Shown here: positions 18,901 to 27,850 of the stretch, piece by piece
Numbering within the stretch: position 1 is the stretch's first letter
How the letters are laid out: each line of letters opens with the position of its first letter
Assembly: GCA_029821735.1 (NCBI GenBank)
Contig: JALGSU010000016.1
Coordinates: forward strand, 48,981-112,980
Direction of reading: 5' to 3'
Source: Candidatus Zipacnadia bacterium
GTDB taxonomy: Bacteria > Armatimonadota > Zipacnadia > Zipacnadales > UBA5352
DNA: 64,000 nucleotides
Translations under genes and position numbers: made by a program
The notes under the pieces: generated by a model
What the model saw: only the letters and a program-made list of their open reading frames with translations
Told to the model about the DNA's origin: nothing
The model's database searches: none

Positions 18901-19448
18901 CGATGCTCTTCTTCACTCTCGAGACTCTCACTTCCCAGGTAGAGGTCACGGTCTTCCCGCGCACACTTGAGCGCCTCAAGGACAAGGGGGTCTTTGAGGA
19001 GGACGCACTGGTGACCATCGACGCCAAGCTCGAGATGCGCAGCCGCACTGGGGCCAGCGGCGAGGAGATCGCCGACACCAAGCTCATCTGCAACAACGCC
19101 CGTCTGCTCAATAACGCCCGCAAAGTCTCCGACAAACGCCAGGCAGAGGCCGAGCGGGGTCGCGAACAGCGTGCCCGGCAGGTCGCTGCGGCAGCGCCGC
19201 CTCGGCTCAATGTCCGACTCAAGGCCGGCAACGGCAGCGCCACGCTCGGCCGCGTGCGCGAGATCATCGAGATGTGTCCGGGCGATCTCCAGGTCGTGCT
19301 GCGCGTGCCAGGGCCGGATGGAATGCGCAAGATCGTGCTCGGACAGGAGTTCGCGGTTTCCGCCAATAACGGCATTCGGCAGACACTTGAGGACGTTGAT
19401 GGTGTCGAGGCCGTCTGGTTCGCCCAGCCGGGCGCGGACCGCCAGTGA
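15903..19448 (+). CDS. dnaE: DNA polymerase III alpha subunit
   Basis: 1181 residues, typical DnaE length. It is the replicative polymerase catalytic subunit. The PHP domain is at residues 8-~210 (HLHVHTEYSLLDGA, MTDHGVMYG, VATNDVHYL); its histidine/aspartate set looks intact, unlike E. coli DnaE, so it may keep a metal-dependent hydrolase activity. Palm motifs PGRGSATGSIVGYLL and PDIDLDFPDDRR (near 400) carry the catalytic aspartates. The thumb and fingers follow (NKSHSTGYGLV). An OB fold lies near residue 980 (VVGGMVTSLKPLTTRKGDPM), then a C-terminal domain. Followed 25 bases later by hisD. Confidence 0.97.
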   Translation: MSPSTPPFVHLHVHTEYSLLDGAVSLPKLCPRVAELGMPAVAMTDHGVMYGAIDFYKSAHEVGVKPIIGCEVYVAPRTRHDRDPRKDRSAYHLVLLAENHLGYTNLVKLASLASLEGQYYNPRVDLELLTQYHEGLIALSACPAGELGRKIQNGNTDGAREFIATYRDLFGTENFFLEIQDHGLEIEKVTNPGIIALSEETGVPLVATNDVHYLLREDARYHDVLLCIQTNALRSDENRMSLDTEQFYLRSAEEMAALFPDHLDALARTAEIAERCNVELELGNLRLPDYETPDGQDLDTHLRELCEKGVIERYGERRPDVMERLNYELEILKQTHYAGYFLIVADLCREGRERGMLIGPGRGSATGSIVGYLLGIVQLDPIKYGLLFERMLNPERASPPDIDLDFPDDRRQEIIDYCKDKWGDDHVAQVITFNTLGARAAIRDVARVLEVPLEKADRLAKLAPSGPKAPTLMEVRDEGGELNDICDQDAQAAEVLDHAEHLEGLARHCSVHAAAVVVSDEPLMNRVPLRRDDKASMPVTQYAMHPVEDVGLVKIDFLGLRTLQVVQKCVDMVRERHGVDIEPYSMALDDPKTYEMLSEGDTDAVFQLESDGMRRVLRDLQPSEFNHIIQMIALYRPGPLKFADEMCQGRHGAPIQYAHPKMQPILEETYGVILYQEQVMRITTDLAGFTMPQSEIIMRAMAKKDHDKMATMKPLFIQGCIDNGIAQSVAMDIFQKMETFSDYGFNKSHSTGYGLVVYWTAYLKANYPAEFMAAHLSTFMDHAEDVARYVASCKRMGLTVVAPSVNACNADFGVDDQGRVTYGLAGIKNFGRNTAEGIQRERQENGPYRGLGDFCSRLPSQAAPQSAVQLLIQVGAFDEFGERAGLLTVLPAAFAAGKKRQADIAVGQNSLFGGGDDEQMDQEIPLPDVAPLSDQEKLKAEKEFLGVYISEHPLDKASERLEECTTADLAELAEFPDGQELVVGGMVTSLKPLTTRKGDPMLFFTLETLTSQVEVTVFPRTLERLKDKGVFEEDALVTIDAKLEMRSRTGASGEEIADTKLICNNARLLNNARKVSDKRQAEAERGREQRARQVAAAAPPRLNVRLKAGNGSATLGRVREIIEMCPGDLQVVLRVPGPDGMRKIVLGQEFAVSANNGIRQTLEDVDGVEAVWFAQPGADRQ

Positions 19449-19473
19449 CGCTCGCTCGCAGGAGGTGTACCCG

Positions 19474-20811
19474 ATGTCCGAGATGATCACCACAATCGAT
19501 GCCCGCGACGGACTCGAGGCCTGCCTGCGTGAGTTGCGGAACCGTACGCCCCGCAAGCCCCCGGCACACATCGAGCAGTCGGCCCGCGAGATCGTCGAGC
19601 GCGTGGAAGCTGACGGCGACGACGCGGTCGTCGAATACACCGCTCGCTTCGATTGCCCGACCTTTGACGCCAGCCAGCTTCTGGTCGACGCCGACACCAT
19701 CCAAGCCGCGTACGATCACGCGTCCGCCGACTGGGTTCGCGCTTTCCGCCGGGCCCGGGAGAACGTTCGCCGCTACCACGAGGTGCAGATGCCGCGCTCG
19801 TGGATGGAGCCCTTTGACGGCATGATCATGGGCGAGGTGTTCCGCCCGGTTCAATCCGTCGGCGTGCACGTGCCCGGCTTCAGCGCCCCGCTTTTCGCCA
19901 CGGTCTGCATGAGCGTCGAGCCTGCCCGCGTGGCAGGCGTCGAGCGCATTGCGGTCGCCACACCGCCGCGCAAGGATGGCTCTATCGATCCGCTGGTGCT
20001 TGTCGCTGCCGCCGAATGCGGCGTCGACGAAGTCTATCGCATGGCCGGCGCGCAGGCGGTCGCCGCCTTCGCCTATGGCACCGAGACCGTCGAGCCCGTA
20101 CACATGGTCGTCGGGCCGGGCAACCCATACACCATGGCCGCCAAGCGCATCGTCTATGGCGTTGTCGGCGTCGACTCAATCGCCGGCCCCAGCGAATCGA
20201 TGATTATCGCCGACGCCGCTGCCGATCCCGCCTGGGTCGCAGCCGACCTGATCTGCCAGGCCGAGCACACCGGCGACAACACCGTGGTGCTCGCAACTGA
20301 CTCACCCGATCTGGCCGCTGCGGTGGACGCCGCCCTGCAGTCCCAGACCGACCGCCGCGACCGCGCCGATCTCATCGGCCAGTCCCTGGCCGATTTCGGC
20401 CTCATTGCCCTGTGCGCCGATCTGCATGACGCCGCGCTGCTGTGCAACGAGATCGCGCCTGAGCACCTGCAACTGATGGTCGCCGATCCCTTCGCCCTCG
20501 TGGGCGAGATCCACGCCGCCGGCGCCATCTTCATGGGCCCGCTGGCGACCGTCCCGCTCGGCGACTACGCGGCCGGACCCAGTCACGTCCTGCCCACAGG
20601 CGGATCGGCGCGCTTCGCCTCCGGGCTGTGCGTACGCGACTTCCTGACCGGATCGTCGCTGATCTACGCCACCGAGCGCGGTTTCGGCAGGCTGGCCAGC
20701 GACGTCGAACTGCTGGCCCGCGCCGAGGGCCTCGACGCACATGCCGCAGCCGTCCGCATACGCAGGCGCGCCGGCTTTGGCCCCGATCCTGACGAGGAGA
20801 TGAAACGATGA
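19474..20811 (+). CDS. hisD: Histidinol dehydrogenase
   Basis: 445 residues. Catalyses the last two steps of histidine synthesis (L-histidinol to L-histidine, NAD- and zinc-dependent). Recognisable segments are [62 protein letters not shown], the catalytic [11 protein letters not shown] and [18 protein letters not shown] 19474 was chosen for the AGGAGG site just before it; the frame is open far upstream into dnaE. First gene of the his cluster; its stop overlaps the hisB start by ATGA. Confidence 0.96.
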   Translation: MSEMITTIDARDGLEACLRELRNRTPRKPPAHIEQSAREIVERVEADGDDAVVEYTARFDCPTFDASQLLVDADTIQAAYDHASADWVRAFRRARENVRRYHEVQMPRSWMEPFDGMIMGEVFRPVQSVGVHVPGFSAPLFATVCMSVEPARVAGVERIAVATPPRKDGSIDPLVLVAAAECGVDEVYRMAGAQAVAAFAYGTETVEPVHMVVGPGNPYTMAAKRIVYGVVGVDSIAGPSESMIIADAAADPAWVAADLICQAEHTGDNTVVLATDSPDLAAAVDAALQSQTDRRDRADLIGQSLADFGLIALCADLHDAALLCNEIAPEHLQLMVADPFALVGEIHAAGAIFMGPLATVPLGDYAAGPSHVLPTGGSARFASGLCVRDFLTGSSLIYATERGFGRLASDVELLARAEGLDAHAAAVRIRRRAGFGPDPDEEMKR

Positions 20812-21398
20812 GCGACAGGCAGGCGGTAATCGAGCGCAACACCAATGAGACCCAGATTTCCCTGGCGCTGGACCTCGACGGCCAGGGCAAGTACGAGATC
20901 AACACTGGCGTCGGGTTCTTCGATCACATGCTCTGCCACATCGCTCGCCACGGCCTTTTCGGCCTGACTGTTCAGGCCTCCGGCGATATCGATGTCGACT
21001 ACCACCACCTCGTCGAGGACGTCGGCATTGTTCTCGGCAAGGCCATCGCCGAGGCCGTCGGTGACAAGCGCGGCATGGTCCGCTACGGCATGGGGGCCTG
21101 CCCGATGGACGAGGCCCTCGTACTCGTCGCCATGGACCTTGGCGGGCGCTCGTATTTGCGCTATGATCTGCAGTTCGGCGCCGAGAAGATCGGCGACTTT
21201 GACACTCAGCTTATTCACGAGTTCTTCGCGGCCGTCGCTGCGAACGCCGCCATGGCTCTGCACGTCGTGCAGCAGTCCGGCGACAATGCCCATCACGTGG
21301 CCGAGGGCGCCTTCAAGTCCTTTGCTCGGGCGCTGGACCAGGCCACGCGCATCGACGACCGCATCACGGACGTCCCTTCCACCAAGGGCTCCCTCTGA
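20808..21398 (+). CDS. hisB: Imidazoleglycerol-phosphate dehydratase
   Basis: 196 residues, the monofunctional form without a histidinol-phosphatase domain. It dehydrates imidazole glycerol phosphate to imidazole acetol phosphate. Manganese-binding motifs are present: GFFDHMLCHIARHG, DVDYHHLVEDVGI and the second set DNAHHVAEGAFKSFARAL. The N-terminal ERNTNET segment is typical. The start overlaps the hisD stop. Confidence 0.97.
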   Translation: MSDRQAVIERNTNETQISLALDLDGQGKYEINTGVGFFDHMLCHIARHGLFGLTVQASGDIDVDYHHLVEDVGIVLGKAIAEAVGDKRGMVRYGMGACPMDEALVLVAMDLGGRSYLRYDLQFGAEKIGDFDTQLIHEFFAAVAANAAMALHVVQQSGDNAHHVAEGAFKSFARALDQATRIDDRITDVPSTKGSL

Positions 21399-21443
21399 TA
21401 GCCGTCGCTCAACACTCAACTGCCGCGAGAAGGCTTGAGACGA

Positions 21444-22052
21444 ATGATTGCTCTTATTGACTATGGCATGGGGAACCTCGGTAGCGTGAGCAACGCGCTG
21501 CGCTACGAGGGTTCCGAGTTCGAGGTCACTTCCGATCCACGCGTCATCGCCGACGCCGACGGAGTCATACTCCCCGGCGTCGGGGCTTTCGGCGATTGCA
21601 TGGCAAACCTGCGCGAGTATGATCTCGTGGACGTCATTCGCGAAGTCATCGACGCAGACAAGCCCTTCATGGGCATCTGCCTCGGCCTGCAACTCCTCTT
21701 CTCGGTCGGCGAGGAAATGGGGGTCTACGAGGGTCTTGACGTCATCAAGGGCCGCGTGATCCGCTTCGATCACGACCTGAAGATCCCGCAGATTGGCTGG
21801 AACCAGATCACCATCCGTCAGGATTGCCCGCAGCTTGCTGGCGTCCCTGACGATTCGTATGTCTACTTCGTGCACTCGTATTACGTGGTGCCCGAGGATG
21901 AGTCAATCATCGCGACCACCACTGACTACGGTTACGAATTCTGCTCCTCCATCCGGCGCGGCAACCTGTTCGCCTGCCAGTTCCACCCGGAGAAGAGTCA
22001 CACCGTCGGACTGCACATCCTGCGCAACTTCATCGGGACGGTGGATGCCTGA
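21444..22052 (+). CDS. hisH: Imidazole glycerol phosphate synthase, glutaminase subunit
   Basis: 202 residues. Class I glutamine amidotransferase that feeds ammonia to HisF. Catalytic triad: Cys79 in GICLGLQLLF, and His181/Glu183 in FHPEKS. The ATG at 21444 begins MIALIDYGMGNLGSV, the usual start; an upstream in-frame TTG at 21435 is less likely. The stop overlaps hisA (TGATG). Confidence 0.96.
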   Translation: MIALIDYGMGNLGSVSNALRYEGSEFEVTSDPRVIADADGVILPGVGAFGDCMANLREYDLVDVIREVIDADKPFMGICLGLQLLFSVGEEMGVYEGLDVIKGRVIRFDHDLKIPQIGWNQITIRQDCPQLAGVPDDSYVYFVHSYYVVPEDESIIATTTDYGYEFCSSIRRGNLFACQFHPEKSHTVGLHILRNFIGTVDA

Positions 22053-22777
22053 TGTTCGTCATCCCCGCCATCGATCTTTCCGAGGGCCAGGTCGTCCGCC
22101 TCGAGCGCGGCGACATGGCCCGCCGCACGATCTACTCGGACAACCCGGCCGAGATGGCTCTGCGCTGGCAGGCTGAAGGCGCCGAGCGCATGCACGTGGT
22201 TGACCTCGACGGCGCAATCGGTGGCCGACCCGTCAACCTCGATGGCATTGCCGCAATCGTCGACGCGCTCGACATTCCGGTCGATCTCGGCGGCGGGTTG
22301 CGCACGCTCGACGACATCCAGACCGTGCTCGACCTCGGCGTGCGCTGGGTATTGCTCGGCACCAGCGCCGTCGGCAGCCCCGAGACTCTGCAGGCCGCGC
22401 TTGATCGCTTCGGGGACGCCGTCTGCGTGAGCGTTGACGCTCGCGACGGCCGCGTCGCCATCGAGGGCTGGGTCGAGACATCCGACCTCTCGGCCCTCCA
22501 GTTCGCCCAGACCATAGAGGGCATGGGCGTCGCGGAGATCGTCCACACCGACATCACCCGCGATGGCATGCTGACGGGCCCGAATCTGCCCGCTCTGCGC
22601 GAGATCGCGGAGGGCACGGACCTCCGGGTCATCTGCGCCGGCGGCGTGAAGTCGCTCGACGACATCCGCGCGCTCAAGTATCTCGAACCGCTCGGCGTCA
22701 CCGGGGCCATTTCCGGTCGCGCCATCTACACTGGCGACCTGCCTCTGACAGAGGCCATCGCAATCGCCAGTGCCTGA
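22052..22777 (+). CDS. hisA: ProFAR isomerase (HisA)
   Basis: 241 residues. TIM-barrel isomerase acting on phosphoribosylformimino-AICAR-phosphate. The N-terminal catalytic Asp is in FVIPAIDLSEGQVVRL, the second in VHTDITRDGMLTGPN; phosphate-binding glycines are in DLGGGLRT and ICAGGVKS. It starts on the last base of the hisH stop codon, so translation is coupled. Confidence 0.96.
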   Translation: MFVIPAIDLSEGQVVRLERGDMARRTIYSDNPAEMALRWQAEGAERMHVVDLDGAIGGRPVNLDGIAAIVDALDIPVDLGGGLRTLDDIQTVLDLGVRWVLLGTSAVGSPETLQAALDRFGDAVCVSVDARDGRVAIEGWVETSDLSALQFAQTIEGMGVAEIVHTDITRDGMLTGPNLPALREIAEGTDLRVICAGGVKSLDDIRALKYLEPLGVTGAISGRAIYTGDLPLTEAIAIASA

Positions 22778-22816
22778 CTTTCGCCAGCTATCTGACATCC
22801 GCAAAGGACTCGCACA

Positions 22817-23620
22817 ATGCTAGCCAAGCGCATCATTCCATGCATGGACGTCAAAGACGGTCGCGTCGTCAAAGGCGTCAACTACATCAACTTCCGCGAC
22901 GCCGGCGACCCCGTCGAGCAGGCCGCCTGGTACAATGACCAGGGCGCCGATGAACTCACCTTCCTCGATATCACCGCCTCGCTCGAACACCGCCAGACGG
23001 TGCTCGACATCGTGCGCCGCACTGCCCAGCAGGTCTTCATTCCCTTCACCGTCGGCGGCGGAATCCGCACCATCGAGGACATTCGCGAGACGCTCAACGC
23101 TGGCGCCGACAAGATATCCATCATGACCGCAGCGGTGCAGAACCCGAAGATCATTTCCGAGGGTGCGGAGCGCTTTGGCTCTCAGTGCATCGTCGTCGCA
23201 GTCGACGTCCGCCGCGTGCCCGACCCGGCGCGCGATGACTCAGACCTCGGCTACGCGCCCGATGCCGACATCACCTGGAAGGTCCACACCCACGGTGGCA
23301 CGAAGGCTACTGAGCTCGATGGTCTGGAATACGCCAAGATGGCCGAGGAGTTGGGCGCCGGGGAGCTGCTCGTCACCAGCATGGATGGCGACGGCACCAG
23401 GGCCGGCTATGACATCGAGGTCCTGCGCCGCATCTCCGAGAGCGTGTCCATACCGGTCATCGCCTCGGGCGGCGCGGGGAACATCGACCATCTGTATGAG
23501 GCCGCTACCGTCGGCAAGTGCGACGCTGTGCTCGCTGCCAGCATCTTCCACTTCCGCGAGTTCACCATCGCCCACGCCAAACAGGAACTGGCCGCCCGGG
23601 GTGTCCCGGTGCGCTTGTAG
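22817..23620 (+). CDS. hisF: Imidazole glycerol phosphate synthase, cyclase subunit
   Basis: 267 residues. TIM-barrel partner of HisH that forms the imidazole ring and releases AICAR. Catalytic aspartates lie in [15 protein letters not shown] and [13 protein letters not shown]; phosphate loops are FTVGGGIRT and ASGGAGN. Longer than HisA by the usual loop ([20 protein letters not shown]). It is followed by a 113-base gap before hisI in which I see no terminator. Confidence 0.96.
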   Translation: MLAKRIIPCMDVKDGRVVKGVNYINFRDAGDPVEQAAWYNDQGADELTFLDITASLEHRQTVLDIVRRTAQQVFIPFTVGGGIRTIEDIRETLNAGADKISIMTAAVQNPKIISEGAERFGSQCIVVAVDVRRVPDPARDDSDLGYAPDADITWKVHTHGGTKATELDGLEYAKMAEELGAGELLVTSMDGDGTRAGYDIEVLRRISESVSIPVIASGGAGNIDHLYEAATVGKCDAVLAASIFHFREFTIAHAKQELAARGVPVRL

Positions 23621-23733
23621 ACGCTCTGCCTGAGCGGCGGGTGCACGCCGACGCCGCTGCCCTTGACCGTCGTTAACTGCAGACTACCATCGCCAAACTG
23701 TCGCGCTTGCCGTGCAACCGGAGGACGATTCTC

Positions 23734-24111
23734 ATGTTCGTGGACACCCTGAAGTTCGCGGAAAGTGGCCTGATCCCCGCGGTCATCTGCGACCACGAGA
23801 CCAACGAGGTCTTGATGGTTGGCTACATGAACGAGGAGGCGGTTCGCCAGACGGTGGAGACGGGCAAATCCACTTTCTACAGCCGCTCGCGCAAGAAGAT
23901 GTGGATCAAGGGCGAGAGCTCCGGCCATATCCAGAAGGTGCATTGGATCCGTCTCGACTGCGACGCGGACACCTTGCTCATTGGCGTCGAGCAGCTTGGC
24001 GGCGCATGCCACTTGGGGTACCGCAGTTGCTTCTTCCGCGAACTGCGCGACGGCCAGTGGACCGTCATCGCCGAGAAGGTTTTCGATCCCGACTCCGTCT
24101 ACAAAGAGTAG
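23734..24111 (+). CDS. hisI: Phosphoribosyl-AMP cyclohydrolase
   Basis: 125 residues, only the cyclohydrolase domain (no fused HisE pyrophosphohydrolase). It opens the adenine ring of PR-AMP. Zinc-binding residues are in [17 protein letters not shown] and [11 protein letters not shown], and the [16 protein letters not shown] motif is intact. ATG 23734 was chosen for GGAGG 8-9 bases upstream. Last gene of the cluster, 34 bases before a strong hairpin. hisG, hisC and hisE are not in this window. Confidence 0.96.
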   Translation: MFVDTLKFAESGLIPAVICDHETNEVLMVGYMNEEAVRQTVETGKSTFYSRSRKKMWIKGESSGHIQKVHWIRLDCDADTLLIGVEQLGGACHLGYRSCFFRELRDGQWTVIAEKVFDPDSVYKE

Positions 24112-24145
24112 CCCGCGCGGCGACTCCACACACTGCTCTAACCTG

Positions 24146-24177
24146 AAGCGGCCGAGCCAGCCATGGCTCGGCCGCTT
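24146..24177. terminator. Bidirectional hairpin between hisI and heparinase gene
   Basis: AAGCGGCCGAGCC (24146-24158) pairs perfectly with GGCTCGGCCGCTT (24165-24177), a 13-bp stem with a 6-base loop. It lies between convergent genes and can end transcription from both sides; no long T-run is present on either side. Confidence 0.75.
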
Positions 24178-24187
24178 GTTGATCGTT

Positions 24188-26485
24188 TCACTGCCCTGCC
24201 GGCCACACCTGCGCGCCGCCGACCTGCACGAAGCTCCCGCCCACCGCCGACGCCGCCACCACCACGCCCGCTGCGTCCATGCGCAGCACTACTGCCCGCG
24301 CGTCGGTGCGCAGTTCACCCGTCACCTTGATCTGCCCGTTCGCTGGCCCGATCTCCGCCTGCCGGAGATCGTTGACATACAGGTCTACGCCGTCGGCCGT
24401 CTCTATCCGCAGCGCGCAAACATCCGCCGCCGCCACGTCATTGCCCTCGCCGTCCGTGACCGTCACCCGCTCCACCGTCAGCTCCGCCTCTTCGCCCACA
24501 TCCAGCGGCAGCAGGATCGTGTCGAAGATCGCCCCCCCTGTGGCCACCTGAGTGAACACGATGCAGGGCGCGGGCCCCATCTCCCCATGCTTGATGGCCG
24601 CCCATCCCTGCGGCGGCTCCTCGCGCCCGACGATCACTTCGGCGCTCACCGCGTCGGCCTGCACCAGCGCGATGTTCGGCCGGTCGGCATCAGTGCTGGC
24701 GACCATGCCCTCGCCCAGCACCTGCGCGGCACGCCCCGGCCGCAGGTGGAAGAGCTGCTCGTAACTATGTTCGCCCTCACCGACGAGGCGGTCGCTGATA
24801 ATCCAGTAGCTGTTCTTCACGAAGCAGATGTCGCGACGGTGGCTGGCCAGCTTCACCGCGCTGTCACGCCCGAACTTGTTCGACCACCCGACCCAGTCCT
24901 CATAGGGAGTCCAGTGCCCGTCCAGCGAAGCCCACGCCAAATCGAAGACCTCATCCGAGTGCCAGTCGTCGGTCCGCGGCTCATCGACCAGCCACGGGTG
25001 GTCCTTGCCGAACGCTGCCCGAGCCTGGCTCAGCCCGTCCACTATCACCACATTGTGCGCCAGCGACGAGTAGCAGTAGTTGTGCCACTTGTCGACGGTA
25101 TAGCTGTTGACCCCCATGTCCGAAATGAGTCGCTCACCGAAGGCGTAGCACTCAAAGTTCCCGTAGTCCTCGTGGAAGTGCCCGATGCCCAGTGGCCCGG
25201 CGTCGAAGCACAGATACAGGTCACGCTCATCCCACCCCGACCGCATCGAGTAGAACCCCGCCCATGGCAGTCGCGCTGATGTGAACGCTGGCGGCGATCC
25301 CTCTGCCCCGGAGGTGGCGAACCACTTGAAGATCCGATCGTCCCAACGGTCCTCGACTGCCGCGAAGATCTTCGTGATGTTCCCCGGCCCCCACGAGTCC
25401 CCAAAGTCCGGCAGTCCTCGAAGCGGCGTCGCCAGAACCGGGTAAACGTCGTACGTCCGCCGCACCGAATCCTCAAGCGATGGCGGCGCATCGTAGCCCA
25501 TCAGCCTGGCGTTGTCGATGATGCGATTGATCGCTCCCCGGCTGCCTCCGTGATACCCCGGGCACAGCTCTTTCGACATCCCGTCCGGGTAAAACTCGTC
25601 CCGGGCCGCCAGCTCCATGCCCTCCAGCCCGTAGCGCCGGAAATCCGCCGCCTGCTTGAGTTCGGGGAAGTAGCAGCCGACGGTGTAGACCCCCGCCAGC
25701 TGGATCATATACCGGTTCACCGAGTCCGGGCACCGCACCGCGTAGCGCGCTTTCTGGATGAACCCCTTGAGCATGATCGCCACGTCGTCGGGGGTGAAGC
25801 TCTCCGATGGCAGGAAGTAGTTCCACGCGTCCAGCCACGAGCCGCTCAGCGGCCCGCACGCGGTCAGCCGCGACCACACTGCCGTGAACCGGATGTACTC
25901 TTCCGGCGCGGGGTTGCTCTGCACATGGTCCGTGACTTCGTAGACGAACTCGCGCGCGTATTTCTCATCGTGGCTGAACCAGTAGAGGCGTCCGAGGGTC
26001 GTCAGATGCCCGAAGCGGCTGATGTAATGCGGGATCGGATACTCCGTATCGGGGTTGCCGTTGGGCAGTTTCAGCGGGAAGTAATTCCAGTCGATCTTCT
26101 CCCCGAAATCCACCTCGAAGCCCCCGCCGGCGAACTTGTGAGCCAGCACATCTTCGCCCTTGCCGAAGAGCGAGTGATCCTCAGCATTCCCCTGTGCCTC
26201 GGCGGGCATATCCCAATGGTTAAGTCTCCAGACGGGTTCGCGCCGCTGCACGAAGTACTCTCTCAGCGCCACTCTCGCGGCGGCGTAGTCTTCGGTCTCA
26301 ACGGCCGCCTTGACGGCCTCCATCCCTGGACGGTCCAAGTCCCACGCGTCGAAGAACTCGGCGTCGCTGTTGATCGCGACCTGGGTCACGATCTGCTCGG
26401 CCATCTCGGTCATTTCCGCCGGTCGAGCGGCCCATGCTGCCCCGCACGCAACCGTCATGAGTCCAACCGCAAACGCCATTCGCAT
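24188..26485 (-). CDS. Secreted heparinase II/III-like polysaccharide lyase
   Basis: 765 residues. Signal peptide MRMAFAVGLMTVACGAAWA. The N-terminal ~370 residues are an alpha-helical toroid-like domain. The heparinase II/III beta-sheet domain follows with LPWAGFYSMRSGWDERDLYL, GHFHEDYGNFECYAFGERL and SSLAHNVVIVDGLSQ, which is the family pattern of 'GH.H.D...f...A.G...l.D.G' followed by 'AHN.v.vDG..q'. The family cleaves uronate-containing polysaccharides such as heparan sulfate or alginate by beta-elimination; the substrate here is unknown. GGAGGG lies 6 bases before the ATG. It starts 27 bases after tldE, so it is probably the last gene of the smc-ftsY-tldDE run. Confidence 0.85.
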   Translation of the reverse strand: MRMAFAVGLMTVACGAAWAARPAEMTEMAEQIVTQVAINSDAEFFDAWDLDRPGMEAVKAAVETEDYAAARVALREYFVQRREPVWRLNHWDMPAEAQGNAEDHSLFGKGEDVLAHKFAGGGFEVDFGEKIDWNYFPLKLPNGNPDTEYPIPHYISRFGHLTTLGRLYWFSHDEKYAREFVYEVTDHVQSNPAPEEYIRFTAVWSRLTACGPLSGSWLDAWNYFLPSESFTPDDVAIMLKGFIQKARYAVRCPDSVNRYMIQLAGVYTVGCYFPELKQAADFRRYGLEGMELAARDEFYPDGMSKELCPGYHGGSRGAINRIIDNARLMGYDAPPSLEDSVRRTYDVYPVLATPLRGLPDFGDSWGPGNITKIFAAVEDRWDDRIFKWFATSGAEGSPPAFTSARLPWAGFYSMRSGWDERDLYLCFDAGPLGIGHFHEDYGNFECYAFGERLISDMGVNSYTVDKWHNYCYSSLAHNVVIVDGLSQARAAFGKDHPWLVDEPRTDDWHSDEVFDLAWASLDGHWTPYEDWVGWSNKFGRDSAVKLASHRRDICFVKNSYWIISDRLVGEGEHSYEQLFHLRPGRAAQVLGEGMVASTDADRPNIALVQADAVSAEVIVGREEPPQGWAAIKHGEMGPAPCIVFTQVATGGAIFDTILLPLDVGEEAELTVERVTVTDGEGNDVAAADVCALRIETADGVDLYVNDLRQAEIGPANGQIKVTGELRTDARAVVLRMDAAGVVVAASAVGGSFVQVGGAQVWPAGQ

Positions 26486-26512
26486 CAGAACCCTCCGGTC
26501 CCCTCGGTCGCT

Positions 26513-27850
26513 CTAAAACTCGGTCTTGCCCGTAAACTCAAATCCCTTGATCTTCATCGCAGGCGTCCATACCATCTCAGTGAGCGCCCCCTCTGAGCCG
26601 ATCATCTCGACTCGCCCGAGGGCCTCCAGAATGTTCTGCGTAAAGCGCAGGTTCTTGACGCCACCGGCGATCCTCCCGTCCTCAATCAGGAAGGTCCCAT
26701 CGCGCGTCATCCCCGTCAGGACGGTCTGCTTGGGGCTGACAATATTCGTGTAGTGGAAGCGCGTCACCAGAAGGCCTCGCCCAATCGACGCTATCATCTC
26801 GTCCACGCTCGAGCTGCCCGGTTCGATGAAGATGTTCGAGGGTATCGGACCCCAACCCCCCGGCCCTGTCGAGTGGCCCGTGGTGGTCGTGTTGTCCTTC
26901 GCCGCCGTCTTCGTATCGTGCACCATGCCCGCCGCGACGCCCCGATCGATGAGCGTCACCTTCTGCTTCGGCATGCCCTCGTAGTCGAACGATGCCACAC
27001 TCCCGCGCGGGTCCATGCCGTCGTCGTAGATCGTGATGTTCTCCCCGCAGATTCGCTCGCCCATGCGCTCGCTCACCGCGCTGCGCCCCTCGTGGCACGC
27101 CTTCGCCCCGAAGTTCAGCCTGGTCATCATGCCTGCCACGGTCCCGACCGCACTTGGTTCGAGGATCACGTCCCACTCGCCAGGCTCGACGCTGACCGGG
27201 TCCGCCGATGCCGCAGCCTTCTCGCACGCGGTTCGCGCTATGGCCTCCGCATCAATCTCGCCCACATCGCGCGACACCGCCGACGCATACCCGCTACTGT
27301 CGCCGAGCATGGTGACGGTCCCCAGGCTTGCTCGGGTGTTTGCCTGGAAAGCTCGCACTCCCGCCGATGTAGCCACCGCGTTCGCCACGGTGCCTGTGCT
27401 GAACGCTCCCGACGCCGTCTGCCCGGCGGCCTCACAGATAGCCAGCATCGCCCGCACCGCCCCCGCGCGCTCGGCCGCCCCGAACTCCGACGTCGCCGTC
27501 ACGCCCGCGAGCGCCTCTGGAATCTCCTGCGGCTCAGCCAGCGGCTCAAGCTCTTCGTCAGGCTCGGCGAGTTGCGCGAGTGCCAGCGCTCGCCGCGCCG
27601 TGTCAGCGATCCCGTCGTCGGACAAGTCGTTTCCGCTCGCCGTCCCGCTGCGCTGGCCCATCACCGCCCGCACCGACAGCCCACCGCCCTCCTCGGCGAC
27701 ATTCTGGTGAATCTCGCTGTTCGCAAAGCGCGTGAGCGCGCTGCTGCCTGCGCCGAGGTGCACCATGGTTTCGTCGGCCTCTGACGCCGCCAGCGCCCGC
27801 TCGCATATCTGCATGGCTCGGTCTCTATCCATGACCGCTTCCTCACTCAT
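26513..27850 (-). CDS. tldE: TldE/PmbA-like protein, partner of TldD
   Basis: 445 residues. Non-zinc partner of the TldD/TldE protease, which in E. coli processes microcin B17 and CcdA. Family segments include RFANSEIHQNVAEEGGGLSVRAV, WDVILEPSAVGTVAGMM, KQKVTLIDRGVAAGMVHD and GMTRDGTFLIEDGRI. There is no HExxxH, as expected for TldE. ATG 27850 (MSEEAVMDRDRAM) overlaps the end of tldD; ATG 27832 with GAGG 8 bases upstream is an equally possible start. Confidence 0.92.
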   Translation of the reverse strand: MSEEAVMDRDRAMQICERALAASEADETMVHLGAGSSALTRFANSEIHQNVAEEGGGLSVRAVMGQRSGTASGNDLSDDGIADTARRALALAQLAEPDEELEPLAEPQEIPEALAGVTATSEFGAAERAGAVRAMLAICEAAGQTASGAFSTGTVANAVATSAGVRAFQANTRASLGTVTMLGDSSGYASAVSRDVGEIDAEAIARTACEKAAASADPVSVEPGEWDVILEPSAVGTVAGMMTRLNFGAKACHEGRSAVSERMGERICGENITIYDDGMDPRGSVASFDYEGMPKQKVTLIDRGVAAGMVHDTKTAAKDNTTTTGHSTGPGGWGPIPSNIFIEPGSSSVDEMIASIGRGLLVTRFHYTNIVSPKQTVLTGMTRDGTFLIEDGRIAGGVKNLRFTQNILEALGRVEMIGSEGALTEMVWTPAMKIKGFEFTGKTEF

